NCBI GenBank assembly: GCA_002077065.1
Contig: NAJO01000005.1
Span: 806,001 to 870,000, forward strand
Direction of reading: 5' to 3'
Length of the DNA stretch: 64,000 bases
Source: Cryoendolithus antarcticus
Lineage: Eukaryota; Ascomycota; Dothideomycetes; Cladosporiales; Cladosporiaceae
The notes below the pieces were generated by a model. That model was not told where the DNA came from, made no database searches, and saw only the letters and a list, made by a program, of their open reading frames with translations. This document shows, piece by piece, positions 32,787-43,199 of this stretch; position 1 is the first letter of the stretch; each line of letters begins with the position of its first letter. Made by a program: the position numbers and the translations under genes.

Positions 32787-35700
32787 TCACGCACTCTCAA
32801 CCTCCTGCGTCGCATCCCCAAACCCCTGTCCACTTCCACCACTCTGCGCACTCCCACCACTCTGCTCCCTACTAATCCCCTGCGCCGTACTTCCAAATGG
32901 CAGACTCCCACTAACACTGCTCGCACTACTACTCCCTCCACTAACAGGGGTGAACATCCCCCCGCTACTCCCCTCGCTAGCAGGCGTCTGCGGCGTCCCA
33001 GGCTCCAACCCCATCTGGCTCTTGATGGACAACATCCACTCGTGCTGCAGCAACTCCGCCGCACTAACACGTCTACTCGGATCTCTCTCAAAGCAGCGCT
33101 TTAGGAAGTCGAGCCCTTGCTCGCTCATCTGTTCTTTCGTGGGAAGGGCGGGCGAGTTGCCCTGAGCGATGTTGTACATGATCGCCCACTCGTTGTCGAG
33201 GCTAGCCCAGGGTCGGGCGCCGGTAGCCATCTCCATGATAACGCAGCCGAGCGACCAGATGTCTATGGCGCCTAGGCGGGCGTGAGGGTGGCGCCCGCCT
33301 TTGATGGCTTCGGGGGACATGTACATCGGCGTCCCAGTCATGCTGTTCTGTTTCGGCTTGCCGGCGGCGTCCATGATGACTGTGCGGCCTTGATTGGCTA
33401 TGACTTTCGCGGCGCCGAAATCAACGAACTTGATGAGGCCTTTGTGGTCAAGTAGGATATTCTCGGGCTTGATGTCGCGATGCACGACTTTCATTTCGTG
33501 CAGGTAGCCTAACCCTTCGAGCATTTGTAAGGCATAGTATTGGACTACCATTTCGTCTTCGATGCGGCCGTGTTCGAGTAGCGCGGCGAGCGAGCCGCCG
33601 GAACAGTATTCCATGAAGATGTAAACCTTGTCTCTGTGAGGCTCGATGCCGTGGTATGTCACTACGTTCGGGTGGTCGAGGACTTGGAGGACACTCATCT
33701 CGTCGCGGATCTGGCTGACAATCGTGGGGATCAGCTTGGGATCCTGCAAACGGATTTCCTTCACGGCCATGAGCTGGCCAGAGTCCAAGTTGATAGCCAC
33801 ATAGACGGAGCCGAAAGTCCCGCCGCCGACGAACTGCCCCTGTTGCCAACGGAGATGCACATTGCCCGCGCTGGCGCTAAGATGCGTCAGAGCGCGATCA
33901 GCTTCGTTCGAGGTCTCCAACACCCTTCCGAGAGCTTGTCTCTCCGCCTCGCGATCCTTCCTCGTCTGATCAATCCTATCCAGCTCATCCATCCACTGCG
34001 CGCGTACAATCGCACTACTCTCCTCATCCGTCTTCAATCGACTGAAATCCAACTTGAGCTTCCCAACCATGTTCTCCAGTCGCTGCTTCTCAGCCTGCGC
34101 AGCAACGGTAGATCTCGCACCCATGATGTCAAAGTGACTAATGAGCAGAGACATACATCCCGCGACTTTCGATCTCAGCGTTGCGTACTCCTCCTGGCTG
34201 ATCGACAGAATATGCTGGCCGCGCGTCATCATCATGGCGAACTCGAGCGCTACGACGGCCCAACGGAAGGTCTTGCGGTCGCTGGCTACGCAGTCGTCGC
34301 AGATGAAGCTCACCCAGTCGAGAGCGATATGGGTGAGTTTTAGCTGATGCATTGCACGGCGCTGCTGGTCCATGTAGATTGCTGAGCGCTGACCGAACTC
34401 AGTGGCGAAGGCGAAGCAAGTCTGGATGAGCTCCTGGCATTCAAGCCCGGCTGTCTGACGGCGCACGATCTCGACACTATCCATGATCGTGTTGCTGAGC
34501 TTGTAGGCTGTCTTACGAATGGTGACCAGCTCGCGGTTGACTCGCGGAAGATTGGCGCGCTGCTCGACGAGGACGTTCAAGTCGATTCCTGTCACGTTCG
34601 CGAACGTCGCACTGGCATTGGCAAGTCTTTGCTGGCTCCCATCAGCGACTAGACGTAGTCGCCCAACAGTGAGCTGAAAATGCGGCTGCCTGGCATCGGT
34701 CTCCATTCTCGCGCCCTCCCAATGTAATGCATTCTCCGGCCTCAGTATCAGCACATAAGGATTGCTCGGGTCCTCTGGCGCATCTTCAGCATGATAGCAC
34801 GTGCCGAGCATACTCTCGATGTCCTTCGGTCGATCCTGCAATGCAGGTGAAGCAATGACGTACAAGTGATTCGTCTTGTCTAGCGGACTGGACTGTGTCT
34901 CGACCAAGAAATGGCCAGTCAACGTCAGCGCATCGATCAGCTCCTCGAACTGTCCTTGGTCGATGTTGATGTTGTACTCCGTTGCGTTCTCGAACCTCTG
35001 ACTCAGCAGTCGAGAGAAACGGAATATCTTCCTCTGCCTCACACGAACGGAATCCAGGATCGACTTATACCGCTTGTCCATCTCAGTCCCAGCGATCTCG
35101 TCCGGTCTACGAACAAGCTCTCGCTCGAAGTGAGTGGTCAGTCGGCCAAGCGACTTGCTCGTAAGCGAGGAGAACTGCTCTGCAACTTCCACGTCCCCTC
35201 CTTCGAGATGTCTACCCAGCTGGTAACAGAAGTCCCACTCCTGCTCCAGAATCTCAGCTTCCTTGAACGTGTTCTTGTTAGCCATCAACTTCCAATTCAG
35301 CATTTTGAAGTAGAACTTCAAGGCGTCTATCACGACGCTGTCGAAGTTCTCATCGATGCAAGGAGGCAGATCCCATCCAGCGTGAGGCTGCGCGAGAACG
35401 AGGTAGGTCTCCTTGATGGTGACAGCCAGGCGGAGCAGGATCTGGAATTGAAGAATCATCTGCTCCGCCATCATGACGCCTTGCTGCGCTGGGTCTTTCA
35501 TCTTCTTCGCGTAAGATAGTCGCATCTTGATGATCTCCTGAATAAGGCGAGAGGGAAAGTTGATGAGCGTAAGAAGTTCCTCGATATATGGCGGCAAATG
35601 GCGTTCCGCGAAGGCTTCCGCGTTCTCGATGAGCGTGTTCTTGGCCTTCTCGATGACCATATTCACGCCATTAAGCAAGCTGTTCTTCCCCTGCAGGGAC

Positions 35701-36788
35701 TTCAGGCCATCCTCCTTCAATATCCGATCAATGAACGAGCTCTCATCAAACAAGTGCCCACTCGGAACGTCCGCAGGATAAGCTCTCGGCTTTGTGAAGT
35801 CCAACTCCACGTTTCCAACCCAAGCCTGCAAAATCCCAAGCTCAGTATTGATCAATTCAGTCGTGTTGTGCCACGCCAGCACAGCATCACAAGCATCGTT
35901 GTAAGCCGCCGACGCCGCTCGCGGCTGCGCATCATAGAAAGCCAGTCGTGCTGAATACAGTCCCTCGACCTTCTCGATCTGTCCAACAATCTCCTGCACC
36001 TGATTCAGTGGCGACTTGCCCACCTCCGCCTCGCCCTTGATTTCGAACGAAATGATCCCCTCAATCTGCTCTCTCGCCTTATTCCTCCCTTCATCGATCA
36101 TCCGCCGCTGCGTCTGTATGCTCCTCCCACAAGTCTTAGCTCTCACGCCAAGCCAGATCTCACTCTTGAGCGCATACTCGCCCTGTTGCTCAGGCCCACC
36201 AATCAATCGTTTCTTCTCCTGCTTCACGACATCACCCGTAAGCACGTTCGCCAGCATGGCATGCCACTCCAGTCTCTCGCGATTAGCAGGAATCTTCATC
36301 TCCTCCATACTCGGCTCCTGCTCCTCATTCCCATAGTACAGCAGCGTATCTTGCTCATACGGGTCATCGGTATAAGCATTCGTGCTCGGCGACTCCTCGT
36401 CATCCTCGCTCGTGCCAGAGCTGTAGTCCAGTCCCGGCGGTCGTGGCTCAGTGAAAAAGTCATTGTCAGGTGCATCCTCCTGCCGGATACGCTGGACATA
36501 GGCTTTCTCCTGTGCCCTGTACTCGGCATTCGGATTGCGACGTGAGCGCTGCGCCGAGCCGGTTCGCGTCCGCGACGAGCCAGTCTGCGTGTTGATGTAC
36601 TGATGCGGTCTTCGTGGTGGAGCGTACGCGCTGGAGGGCTGTCGTGATGCGGAGGGTCGGGAAGGCTTCTGCTGCGCGCTGTGCAGGCCATTCGGGACGC
36701 CTGACTGTGAAGAGACACCTTCGTATGGCGTGCCTGGGGCCTCCATGATGGTGTCGATCACGTTGTCCATCTTACCTTTGGCTGACAT
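32787..36788 (-). CDS. sskB: MAP kinase kinase kinase of the HOG pathway (Ssk2/Ssk22/SskB)
   Basis: This is a 1,333-residue single exon. A disordered N terminus (about 1-160) is followed by the long helical Ssk2-type regulatory region and a kinase domain at about 981-1253. Kinase features are the Gly loop VGGGTFGSVY, Lys in MAVKEIRL, HRDIKPENILL, DFG in KFVDFGAAK, the activation segment SMTGTPMYMSPEAI and WSLGCVIMEMATG. The C-terminal tail is Gly/Ser-rich. It should receive the Ssk1 response-regulator signal, phosphorylate Pbs2 and so activate Hog1 under osmotic or oxidative stress. Length and domain order match fungal SskB. Confidence 0.95.
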   Translation of the reverse strand: MSAKGKMDNVIDTIMEAPGTPYEGVSSQSGVPNGLHSAQQKPSRPSASRQPSSAYAPPRRPHQYINTQTGSSRTRTGSAQRSRRNPNAEYRAQEKAYVQRIRQEDAPDNDFFTEPRPPGLDYSSGTSEDDEESPSTNAYTDDPYEQDTLLYYGNEEQEPSMEEMKIPANRERLEWHAMLANVLTGDVVKQEKKRLIGGPEQQGEYALKSEIWLGVRAKTCGRSIQTQRRMIDEGRNKAREQIEGIISFEIKGEAEVGKSPLNQVQEIVGQIEKVEGLYSARLAFYDAQPRAASAAYNDACDAVLAWHNTTELINTELGILQAWVGNVELDFTKPRAYPADVPSGHLFDESSFIDRILKEDGLKSLQGKNSLLNGVNMVIEKAKNTLIENAEAFAERHLPPYIEELLTLINFPSRLIQEIIKMRLSYAKKMKDPAQQGVMMAEQMILQFQILLRLAVTIKETYLVLAQPHAGWDLPPCIDENFDSVVIDALKFYFKMLNWKLMANKNTFKEAEILEQEWDFCYQLGRHLEGGDVEVAEQFSSLTSKSLGRLTTHFERELVRRPDEIAGTEMDKRYKSILDSVRVRQRKIFRFSRLLSQRFENATEYNINIDQGQFEELIDALTLTGHFLVETQSSPLDKTNHLYVIASPALQDRPKDIESMLGTCYHAEDAPEDPSNPYVLILRPENALHWEGARMETDARQPHFQLTVGRLRLVADGSQQRLANASATFANVTGIDLNVLVEQRANLPRVNRELVTIRKTAYKLSNTIMDSVEIVRRQTAGLECQELIQTCFAFATEFGQRSAIYMDQQRRAMHQLKLTHIALDWVSFICDDCVASDRKTFRWAVVALEFAMMMTRGQHILSISQEEYATLRSKVAGCMSLLISHFDIMGARSTVAAQAEKQRLENMVGKLKLDFSRLKTDEESSAIVRAQWMDELDRIDQTRKDREAERQALGRVLETSNEADRALTHLSASAGNVHLRWQQGQFVGGGTFGSVYVAINLDSGQLMAVKEIRLQDPKLIPTIVSQIRDEMSVLQVLDHPNVVTYHGIEPHRDKVYIFMEYCSGGSLAALLEHGRIEDEMVVQYYALQMLEGLGYLHEMKVVHRDIKPENILLDHKGLIKFVDFGAAKVIANQGRTVIMDAAGKPKQNSMTGTPMYMSPEAIKGGRHPHARLGAIDIWSLGCVIMEMATGARPWASLDNEWAIMYNIAQGNSPALPTKEQMSEQGLDFLKRCFERDPSRRVSAAELLQHEWMLSIKSQMGLEPGTPQTPASEGSSGGMFTPVSGGSSSASSVSGSLPFGSTAQGISREQSGGSAQSGGSGQGFGDATQEVESA

Positions 36789-37063
36789 ATGCCAGTATCG
36801 GAGTAAGTTCCAAGCTGTGGCTGTGGTCTCTGTCGATCAAAGTGGCTTTCTCAAAGTCTAAACTACGCGAACGTCACTTCCGAGTCGCCACACAAACCTG
36901 CTTTGAAGTGATCGGATGCATGTACAAGATCACGCCACCATAATTTCAACACACACGTTATTCACTACAGTTGGGACGTTAATATGAGATGCCACCGAGG
37001 TTTGCGTGAAATTATCACGCGCTGAGATATGATCAGGTAAAGCTATGTACATCATCTCGTCGT

Positions 37064-39544
37064 TCACTTCGTTATCTTCACAGGCGTGGCTTCCACCACT
37101 GCATGCTTCCGCACTGCGCTCCTCGACGGCGTCTGCGCAACAGCGACCCCAGCATCCAACTTCGCAGGCGTATTCACGACCTGTCTCTGCTGGCGAGCGA
37201 GCATCGGTGACGCAGCGTGGAAGCCAGCGAATGCGATGCCACCTCGAACACCGTTCTGCACGACCTGATCAGGTCTTGAAGGCGTCTCCTGGATCCCACC
37301 GCCAGCTCTCTTATCCGCCCGGTGCATCGTTTGAGGTACGACAGGCGTACTCTGCACACCAGCCAGCCTCGCCATAGGCCTCAGCCTGGCAAAAGTCGCC
37401 GGCACAATAGATGAGGGTGGCGGCAGTACATGCATCCCCACCACCGTCCCAGGCACGACGTCCGTATTCCTAGCCTTCTGTGGCGTCGCCGTTTCAACCC
37501 TGGGCGTAGCCTGTACTTGCCTTACTACTTTCTTTGCCTTGCTCAGACCCATCTTGAATTTGTCGTCTACGCCCTTCGCCAGTTCGCTGTTGGCGAGAAC
37601 GCGGTTTGGCTTCGCGATAGCCTTTAGTGCTTCTTGAATCTGACTCTCTGTCTCAGCGTGCTTTCGGATCTTAGCTTGCGCGGCCTTGGACTGAGCTTCA
37701 AAGTTGATCGTGCGGTGAGTTTGGGACAGTGCTTGGAGAGGATCTTGTCGTGGTCTTCGGACGGGCGGTATGGAGGACAGTGAAGGCTCCTGAGATGCCT
37801 CACGCTTGATGAGGAGTGAGTCTGTAGACGAGCGATGCAAAGGCGGGGGTAGTAGAGGAGGTTGGTTGAGGATCTCGGTGCGAACTCGCGCAATTGGCGC
37901 CCGTAGCCGCTTCTCTGGTGGCTTGCGGACTGCCGGCTCGCCTGGCTTGCTACGTGAAGCAGCAGGATGTTGGCGCTTGACTGGAGAGGGCGGACTGGGC
38001 CCACCTAGCTGTCGATTGACCTGCGCTGCATCCTTGGGCAATCGAGTCATAAAGAACGGGATAATAATTTCTGTGCAGAAGTCCCGCAATTCGTCGGTCT
38101 TACCATCCTTAGCAGTAACCCCTTCGTTCTGCTGATCTTTAGCCGGCGAGTGCGAATCAGCGTAGTGTGCTATGTTCAGTCTCTCCAGTAAAGTCTCGAG
38201 CAGAGCACGCAAGTCGCAAGCCTTCTTTGACCTGCTGGTCTTAGTCTGCTGCTGACCTGCATCCGCAGGCTGGCTGTCCGCTGTTGGTGATTGCCCTTCT
38301 GTGGAACCATGTTCGGCGCGCGGCTGCTCGACCGGCGAGTGACTAGCTTCTAGGGTGAGCACCTCGAGGACAACAATGATGTGTAGGTAAGTCTCTCGTC
38401 TCCTCAGCCATGGCAATCGCCTTTTCAGTGCACCGTCCTTGGACTCTGGAGATGTGGATTGTGCTACCATGTCTTCGTCACGCCACCACTTCTCAATGCA
38501 TTCGGTTTCATTAGGCAGGAAGCCAGCCTTGTCTCGTTTAGCTTTCCACTTCTTTCGTCGTTTAGGTTTCGATGCAAGGTCCGTCTTCTCAGGCGAGTAT
38601 ATGGACAGCTCACGGATGATCTCGGGGATCTTCTCTCGGTACCGCCGATCTTTCCGGTCTGAAGTCGTCGACGAGAGCAATGCGTCCCTCAGGAAGCCGA
38701 TGAGGTCGTGGGTGGAGGTAGCGGTGTTCTCAGCGTCAGTGAAGACTGCACGCGCTCGAGAGAGTGGGCCTTTGGCGAAGTAAGCGAGCGATGTTCTCGA
38801 AAGATAAAGGGCATCCAGGTACTGCTGTGCAAGCTCCTCCAACGGATTGATGGTACTCTTGCTCGTGTCCTGAACAGGAGCTATCGCGATGACGGAGACG
38901 TCGTCGACGTGCTTGACTTGCGTCGACGAGGGCAGACCGTCCAAATTATGACCCAGGAATTTTCCATTCTGCCCTCGGCACATATCCAGCTTCGGCACGT
39001 CAACCTGTATCGCCGTACTCTCCAGGTTTTCCGCGAGAGGCAACGCACGAGCAGCTGCACTCCACCATGGCGCCCCTGCGTCCACAATGGCTGCAACACG
39101 TTTCGCTGGCTTCTCTCGCGGCTCCAACACCACATGTGCTAACTCCGCAATCGTTCGCCGCTCTACCCAGCTGCCCAACCGACATAGCGCATATGAGCAC
39201 CTCCCAGCCCGCTCGACAGCAAACAGCCGTCCGTCATCTTCCTGACTGACTATGAGGACCTTCGGCAGCTCTCCATTCTCGTGATATCGCTCCAAAGTAG
39301 CAATGTACGCTGCAAAGTGTCGGTTTCCAGAGCTGGCAGTGTCCAGATACGCTAGTGGCAGCGACGCTCTATTCAGTATACAGACCGGAAAGAAGACTCT
39401 TGCTCTCGCGAATGGATCACTAGAAGACGGTCGAATAGTGAAAGGTGCAGCATTGATCTCAACTCGTTCATCCTGGCCTCGTTTTCGCTTTTGTCCTGAT
39501 GCTGGTGATACTTGTTGTAGTGATGATGTTCCGGTAGTGCTCAT
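37064..39544 (-). CDS. SLD3: DNA replication initiation factor Sld3
   Basis: This is an 826-residue single exon from the ATG at 39544. The central part matches the Sld3/Treslin conserved region. It includes PLEELAQQYLDALYLSRTSLAYFAKGPLSRAR, FLRDALLSSTTSDRKDRRYREK, a KWW segment, and a helix LPWLRRRETYLHIIVVLEVLTLEA. It continues through DLRALLETLLERLNI and FCTEIIIPFFMTRLP, about residues 225-510. The C terminus is basic and rich in Ser, Thr and Pro with SP/TP sites, as expected for a CDK substrate. Sld3 recruits Cdc45 to loaded MCM helicase and, once phosphorylated, binds Dpb11. It reads away from the 2EXR gene across 223 bp. Confidence 0.85.
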   Translation of the reverse strand: MSTTGTSSLQQVSPASGQKRKRGQDERVEINAAPFTIRPSSSDPFARARVFFPVCILNRASLPLAYLDTASSGNRHFAAYIATLERYHENGELPKVLIVSQEDDGRLFAVERAGRCSYALCRLGSWVERRTIAELAHVVLEPREKPAKRVAAIVDAGAPWWSAAARALPLAENLESTAIQVDVPKLDMCRGQNGKFLGHNLDGLPSSTQVKHVDDVSVIAIAPVQDTSKSTINPLEELAQQYLDALYLSRTSLAYFAKGPLSRARAVFTDAENTATSTHDLIGFLRDALLSSTTSDRKDRRYREKIPEIIRELSIYSPEKTDLASKPKRRKKWKAKRDKAGFLPNETECIEKWWRDEDMVAQSTSPESKDGALKRRLPWLRRRETYLHIIVVLEVLTLEASHSPVEQPRAEHGSTEGQSPTADSQPADAGQQQTKTSRSKKACDLRALLETLLERLNIAHYADSHSPAKDQQNEGVTAKDGKTDELRDFCTEIIIPFFMTRLPKDAAQVNRQLGGPSPPSPVKRQHPAASRSKPGEPAVRKPPEKRLRAPIARVRTEILNQPPLLPPPLHRSSTDSLLIKREASQEPSLSSIPPVRRPRQDPLQALSQTHRTINFEAQSKAAQAKIRKHAETESQIQEALKAIAKPNRVLANSELAKGVDDKFKMGLSKAKKVVRQVQATPRVETATPQKARNTDVVPGTVVGMHVLPPPSSIVPATFARLRPMARLAGVQSTPVVPQTMHRADKRAGGGIQETPSRPDQVVQNGVRGGIAFAGFHAASPMLARQQRQVVNTPAKLDAGVAVAQTPSRSAVRKHAVVEATPVKITK

Positions 39545-39767
39545 GCTCGGTCGTAAGATATGCTGCGCTCGTAAGAATGGGCATGGCCGCGCTGAAATGT
39601 ATAAGATATGGTATGCTGTTGTTCGCGGCTTGGTCTAGAGATCGATGCACTTTGGTGGACGCGCCATGAACGCGTCGGGGAATCGGAGGAAAGAGCGCCG
39701 ATATGGACGTCAGCTTCACACTTGGACCTCCAGCTGAGCACCCAAGCCCGGTGGTGTAGCCAGAATC

Positions 39768-40436
39768 ATGTCCAAGAGCATTCTGGAAAGACGATCCACT
39801 CTTCTGACGCTTCCGGTTGAGATTCGTAACGAGATCTACAGCTATCTGCTGCCCAAACGGCATCATCCCGAGAAGATCACATATATCCGCTGTAGCAGCG
39901 TCAGCGTCTCCCATTGCCCGCCACAAAGCGCTCTACTTCTCATCCACCCCGTGATAAGCCAGGAACTATTCGACTACCATCGTCACATAGCTCAGTATCA
40001 TCTCGGTATCTCTCACGGATTCGCATTGACTGGCGAAGATCGGGACTTCAACAGCATCTTCACTCCCAATGTGCTCAAGCATATTCGACATCTGGACGTC
40101 TACATCCTCGCAAACGCATCACTGCTTCGCAGCTTCCCTAGTGAGACCCCGGAATCCGCCTGGGCAGAGATCGGGAGAAGACTTGAAGGGCTCTGCAAGG
40201 TCTTCGCGCACTCGCAACACCTGAAGCGAGTAAATATTTGCTGGTTCGATGGATTTCCTCCCGGACCTACGCAGCCGAAATTGAAGATCTTGGAAGTGCT
40301 CGGGACTCTATCACGCGAAGTGAAGTTCGTGGTAGATCGTGCTTGTTACGCACGAAGCTTTCCTGACCTTGACCCAGCATCTAGAGCACTGCGTTGGGCT
40401 GTTGACGAGGTTGTCAGAAGACTTAATGAGCGGTGA
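39768..40436 (+). CDS. 2EXR/F-box-like protein, first of a tandem pair
   Basis: This is a 222-residue single exon starting MSKSILERRSTLLTLPVE. The N-terminal block LTLPVEIRNEIYSYLL is the F-box-like 2EXR motif common in filamentous fungi. Later landmarks shared with the next gene are the segment ALLLIHPVISQELFDYH, IRHLDVYIL, VFAHSQHLKRVNICW and a C-terminal helix. No partner or substrate is known. An adaptor role in ubiquitin ligases is only an extrapolation from the F-box resemblance. Its stop is 16 bp before the ATG of its paralogue. Confidence 0.8.
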   Translation: MSKSILERRSTLLTLPVEIRNEIYSYLLPKRHHPEKITYIRCSSVSVSHCPPQSALLLIHPVISQELFDYHRHIAQYHLGISHGFALTGEDRDFNSIFTPNVLKHIRHLDVYILANASLLRSFPSETPESAWAEIGRRLEGLCKVFAHSQHLKRVNICWFDGFPPGPTQPKLKILEVLGTLSREVKFVVDRACYARSFPDLDPASRALRWAVDEVVRRLNER

Positions 40437-40452
40437 AGGTGCCATAATAGCG

Positions 40453-41145
40453 ATGCGGTTGGATCCAATGACGACTCCGCCATTCCTTGCACTGCCTCTC
40501 GAGCTGCGTCTCGAGATCTACACCGCGTTGCTTGCGGCATCTGGCCGGGACCAAGACCGTCTGTACGAACTACAACAGGACCTTCTGCATGTCGACATCC
40601 GTCCTCCATCGACTGCAGAGCTCCTCATTAACCCTCAGGTCACCAGGGAGCTCCAATCGTATCATAGTGACAACTCGGCTTTCCAGCTTACTATCTCACT
40701 ACTCGATCACCGCGACAGCAATGGCCCTCACCCTGGTCTTATGAAGTTACGCTCTTCACCACTTCTCCATCGCATCAAGACTCTCGAACTCACATTCGTG
40801 CTCTTCCAAAGTGGACCGCGTCGACCCTGGCATACCCGCAAGCACCCACCGGAGTTGCTGACAGCCTACCGAGTTGAGATTTGTCGCAAGACGCAGGAGG
40901 TCTGCGAAGTTCTGTCACAAGCTAGCAGCCTCAAGAACGTTAGCATTCGCTGGCGAGATGCCATAGGCGTTGGACCCGCGCTGGTGAAACCCGAGACACT
41001 AGTTCCGCTGCGCCTTCTGCCAACGAACGTGAGACTGAGCATTGGCTGGGTAACGGTCGATATGTACGAGGACATGGAGGCTGTCATGGCGGCTACGAAG
41101 ACTGTGCTTGAGCAGGTTGTGGGCGATATAGTCAGGTCTCGTTAA
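40453..41145 (+). CDS. 2EXR/F-box-like protein, second of a tandem pair
   Basis: The ATG at 40453 (MRLDPMTTPPFLALPLE) gives 230 residues. The frame is open further upstream, but only inside the preceding gene and without an earlier ATG that fits the family. It has the 2EXR motif LALPLELRLEIYTALL, AELLINPQVTRELQSYHSD, RIKTLELTFVLF and ASSLKNVSIRWRD, aligning along its whole length with the gene before it. The 16-bp gap leaves no room for a separate promoter, so the two may share a transcript, or the second promoter lies inside the first gene. It converges with the ceramidase gene (107 bp). Confidence 0.78.
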   Translation: MRLDPMTTPPFLALPLELRLEIYTALLAASGRDQDRLYELQQDLLHVDIRPPSTAELLINPQVTRELQSYHSDNSAFQLTISLLDHRDSNGPHPGLMKLRSSPLLHRIKTLELTFVLFQSGPRRPWHTRKHPPELLTAYRVEICRKTQEVCEVLSQASSLKNVSIRWRDAIGVGPALVKPETLVPLRLLPTNVRLSIGWVTVDMYEDMEAVMAATKTVLEQVVGDIVRSR

Positions 41146-41252
41146 GCAGTGACATTCACTATGATGTCAGTGTCATCCGTCCAACGCTTATTGGTATAAA
41201 TCCAGAGTTTATATGTCTATCTACAGTCTACGCCATCATAGGGCCAAAAGCC

Positions 41253-42338
41253 TCATGAAGCTTTGACCCGTCCATTCGCCGTTTTGGCCTGTCCCTTGGC
41301 ATGTCCATTTGCCGACCCATTCACCGAGCTCCTCTTGACGCACTCAGGCACACTCAACCAATGCTGCCAGTCGACATCGTACTCGTCCTGTTGCCCATCT
41401 AGGCATCGCCGGAGCCACACACCCCAGGTGATGTAGTGGAATGCTGAAGTCAGAAGTCAGCGAGCCCATTATGACACTACCCACAATAGAGCAAGGACGC
41501 TCACCTCCGATGCCGGTGCCCAGGTGCCATATAGCGTGTCCTTCCAGGAGGAAGCCCCAGGGCATGCCGATCTCTTTCCGCGTCTTCCTCAGCCAGCCGC
41601 ACTGCTCGTTATCGAGAGTCCAAATCGCAAACGCGCCCAAGAAACACGAAACGCCGAACACAATCATCAGCCACATCTTCCCCAAGATCGCCTTATCCCT
41701 CTTGTCCACTCTCTCCTGTTGCGCGGCACTGAGCTTCCCATCCTTTCCTCGCCAGTACGGCCTCAAATTCGTCTCCATGTTCCAGATCGACCTCGTCAAA
41801 ACCGTAATCGTAAGCAGCGTATACGCATTCTGATGAAACGTCGGATCCTGCAAATAATGATAATACCCCGTAATGAAGATCGCCAGACTAGCCATCCCCA
41901 CCCCCAACGCGACCTGCACCCCTCCACTCCGCTTATGCGCAAAGCTCGCCCAAGTCATCAAGCATGTCGTATAGATCATACTCAGCTCATCCACCAACTG
42001 CATGGGGTACTTGAGCGTCGCATGGAAAGCGAAGCTGCCACTGCCGACTACGAGGTAGCCGATGAAGGTTATGAGGAAGATGCGGTCGTGGTTGTAGCGC
42101 AGGGAGTTGGCTATGCCGCGATAGGCGAGGTAGATGAAGAGGAGGTTTGTGAGGGCGTTTATGGGCTCGGCGATGAGGGGGGTGAGGTAGTAGTTCTGTG
42201 GAGTATTAGGGCATAAGCGGGAGGATGAGTCTGGGGAGGACTTGCCTCCTCGCACCAGTCCAAGGTGGAGGTGATCGGGGCCCAGTAGCCATCGGTGCGT
42301 TCGGGCGGGTAGGCTATCGAGGGAAGCGGCAAACCCAT
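41253..42338 (-). CDS. Alkaline ceramidase (Ypc1/Ydc1 type)
   Basis: Exons 42338-42246, 42195-41505 and 41443-41253 give 324 residues. The first intron (50 nt) uses a GC donor (GAG|GCAAGT) and the second (61 nt) GT. The N terminus YWAPITSTLDWCEENYY is typical of the family. About seven membrane helices follow. Predicted catalytic zinc and acid residues lie in GSGSFAFHATLKYPMQLVDE and in the C-terminal GHAIWHLGTGIGG. The enzyme should hydrolyse ceramide, dihydroceramide or phytoceramide to sphingoid base and fatty acid in ER or Golgi membranes. The C-terminal 25 residues (NGSANGHAKGQ...) are a short polar tail. Confidence 0.93.
42196..42245 (-). other. GC-AG intron in the ceramidase gene
   Basis: The exon ends GAG and the intron begins GCAAGT, otherwise a perfect donor, and ends CCACAG 50 nt later. 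No GT alternative restores the conserved WCEENYY junction. GC-AG introns are a known minority class. Confidence 0.75.
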
Positions 42339-42693
42339 GTTGCAAGGCCGCTCGTAAGAAGTGCTGGGTAGCTGTAGTGGTACACGGGTAGGGACCTTGA
42401 TAGCCAGAGGGGAGGAAACGCAACGCAGTGCACAGAAACGCAATTTGCTACAGCACAAGGAGCATCAACAGGAAAACATTGACTACTTGCCGTCGATATC
42501 CGCGCGACGACTCTGCTCGACACGTGCCATTACTGTTGGTCAGCTAGCGGATACGCGTCTCGACCGTCCACTCGCGCGCCGTCTCAACTTTGCGAAAAGG
42601 CTACGTCATATTTGTCCGAGCTTAACATGTGCTTGACACGTGCCGAGAAAGCGTGTGCTGCAGGCAGTGACTATCTATGCTGCAGACATCAAC
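42339..42693. promoter_or_regulatory. Divergent promoter of ceramidase and prefoldin 1
   Basis: This 355 bp lies between the two ATGs. No gene or clear motif is seen. Confidence 0.45.
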
Positions 42694-43199
42694 ATGGCCA
42701 TACCAAACGAGAAGCTGCAGGCGGTATGTCGACCTTGAGTCAGTTCTGGTGTCGCCTCCGCGATCCGACGAAGCGAGTGCAGACACGGGCCTCGATCCAT
42801 ACTAACGCCAGCACAGCTTCTGGAGGAGATCCAAGCCAAAGCGCAATTTTCGTCGCAACAGCTTGGGATAGTGCGCACTCAGCTTGCGTCACAGGCTCGA
42901 AAGAAGCGCATGTTGGAGTTGTCGACGAAAGAACTGGACGCCCTTCCTGGGGCGACTCCGGTCTACAATGGAGTCGGCAAGATGTGCGATGCTCTCCTCT
43001 CTGGACGGCAAAGCAGCGAATGTTAACCCATGATAGGTTCGTTGGGACATCTACGCAAGACGTGAAGAAGGAGCAAGCGCGAGAAGCAGAGGCTGTACTC
43101 AAGGAGATTGAGAATCTGAAGAAGAAGGAGAACTATCTAGAGACAACTCTCAAAAATAGCCAGGAGCACATGGACGCGCTGTTCAAGCGTGGTGGATGA
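42694..43199 (+). CDS. PFD1: Prefoldin subunit 1
   Basis: Exons 42694-42723 (only 30 nt), 42817-42983 and 43037-43199 give 119 residues, normal for a beta-type prefoldin subunit. Intron 1 is 93 nt and intron 2 is 53 nt. The protein begins MAIPNEKLQALLEEIQAKA and consists of two coiled coils around a beta hairpin (VYNGVGKMFV..). The second coil ends in KENYLETTLKNSQEHMDALF. Prefoldin is the hexameric cytosolic chaperone that hands nascent actin and tubulin to the CCT chaperonin. Splice junctions are supported by a continuous coiled-coil register. Confidence 0.92.

Noticed and set aside
40339..40452. Upstream extension of the second 2EXR protein
   Set aside because: It overlaps the end of the first paralogue in another frame and begins at a non-ATG codon. 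The family motif starts shortly after the ATG at 40453.
42612..43020. Unspliced reading frame across prefoldin 1
   Set aside because: It is open only because the introns lack stops in that frame; the prefoldin coiled coil appears only after splicing from the ATG at 42694.
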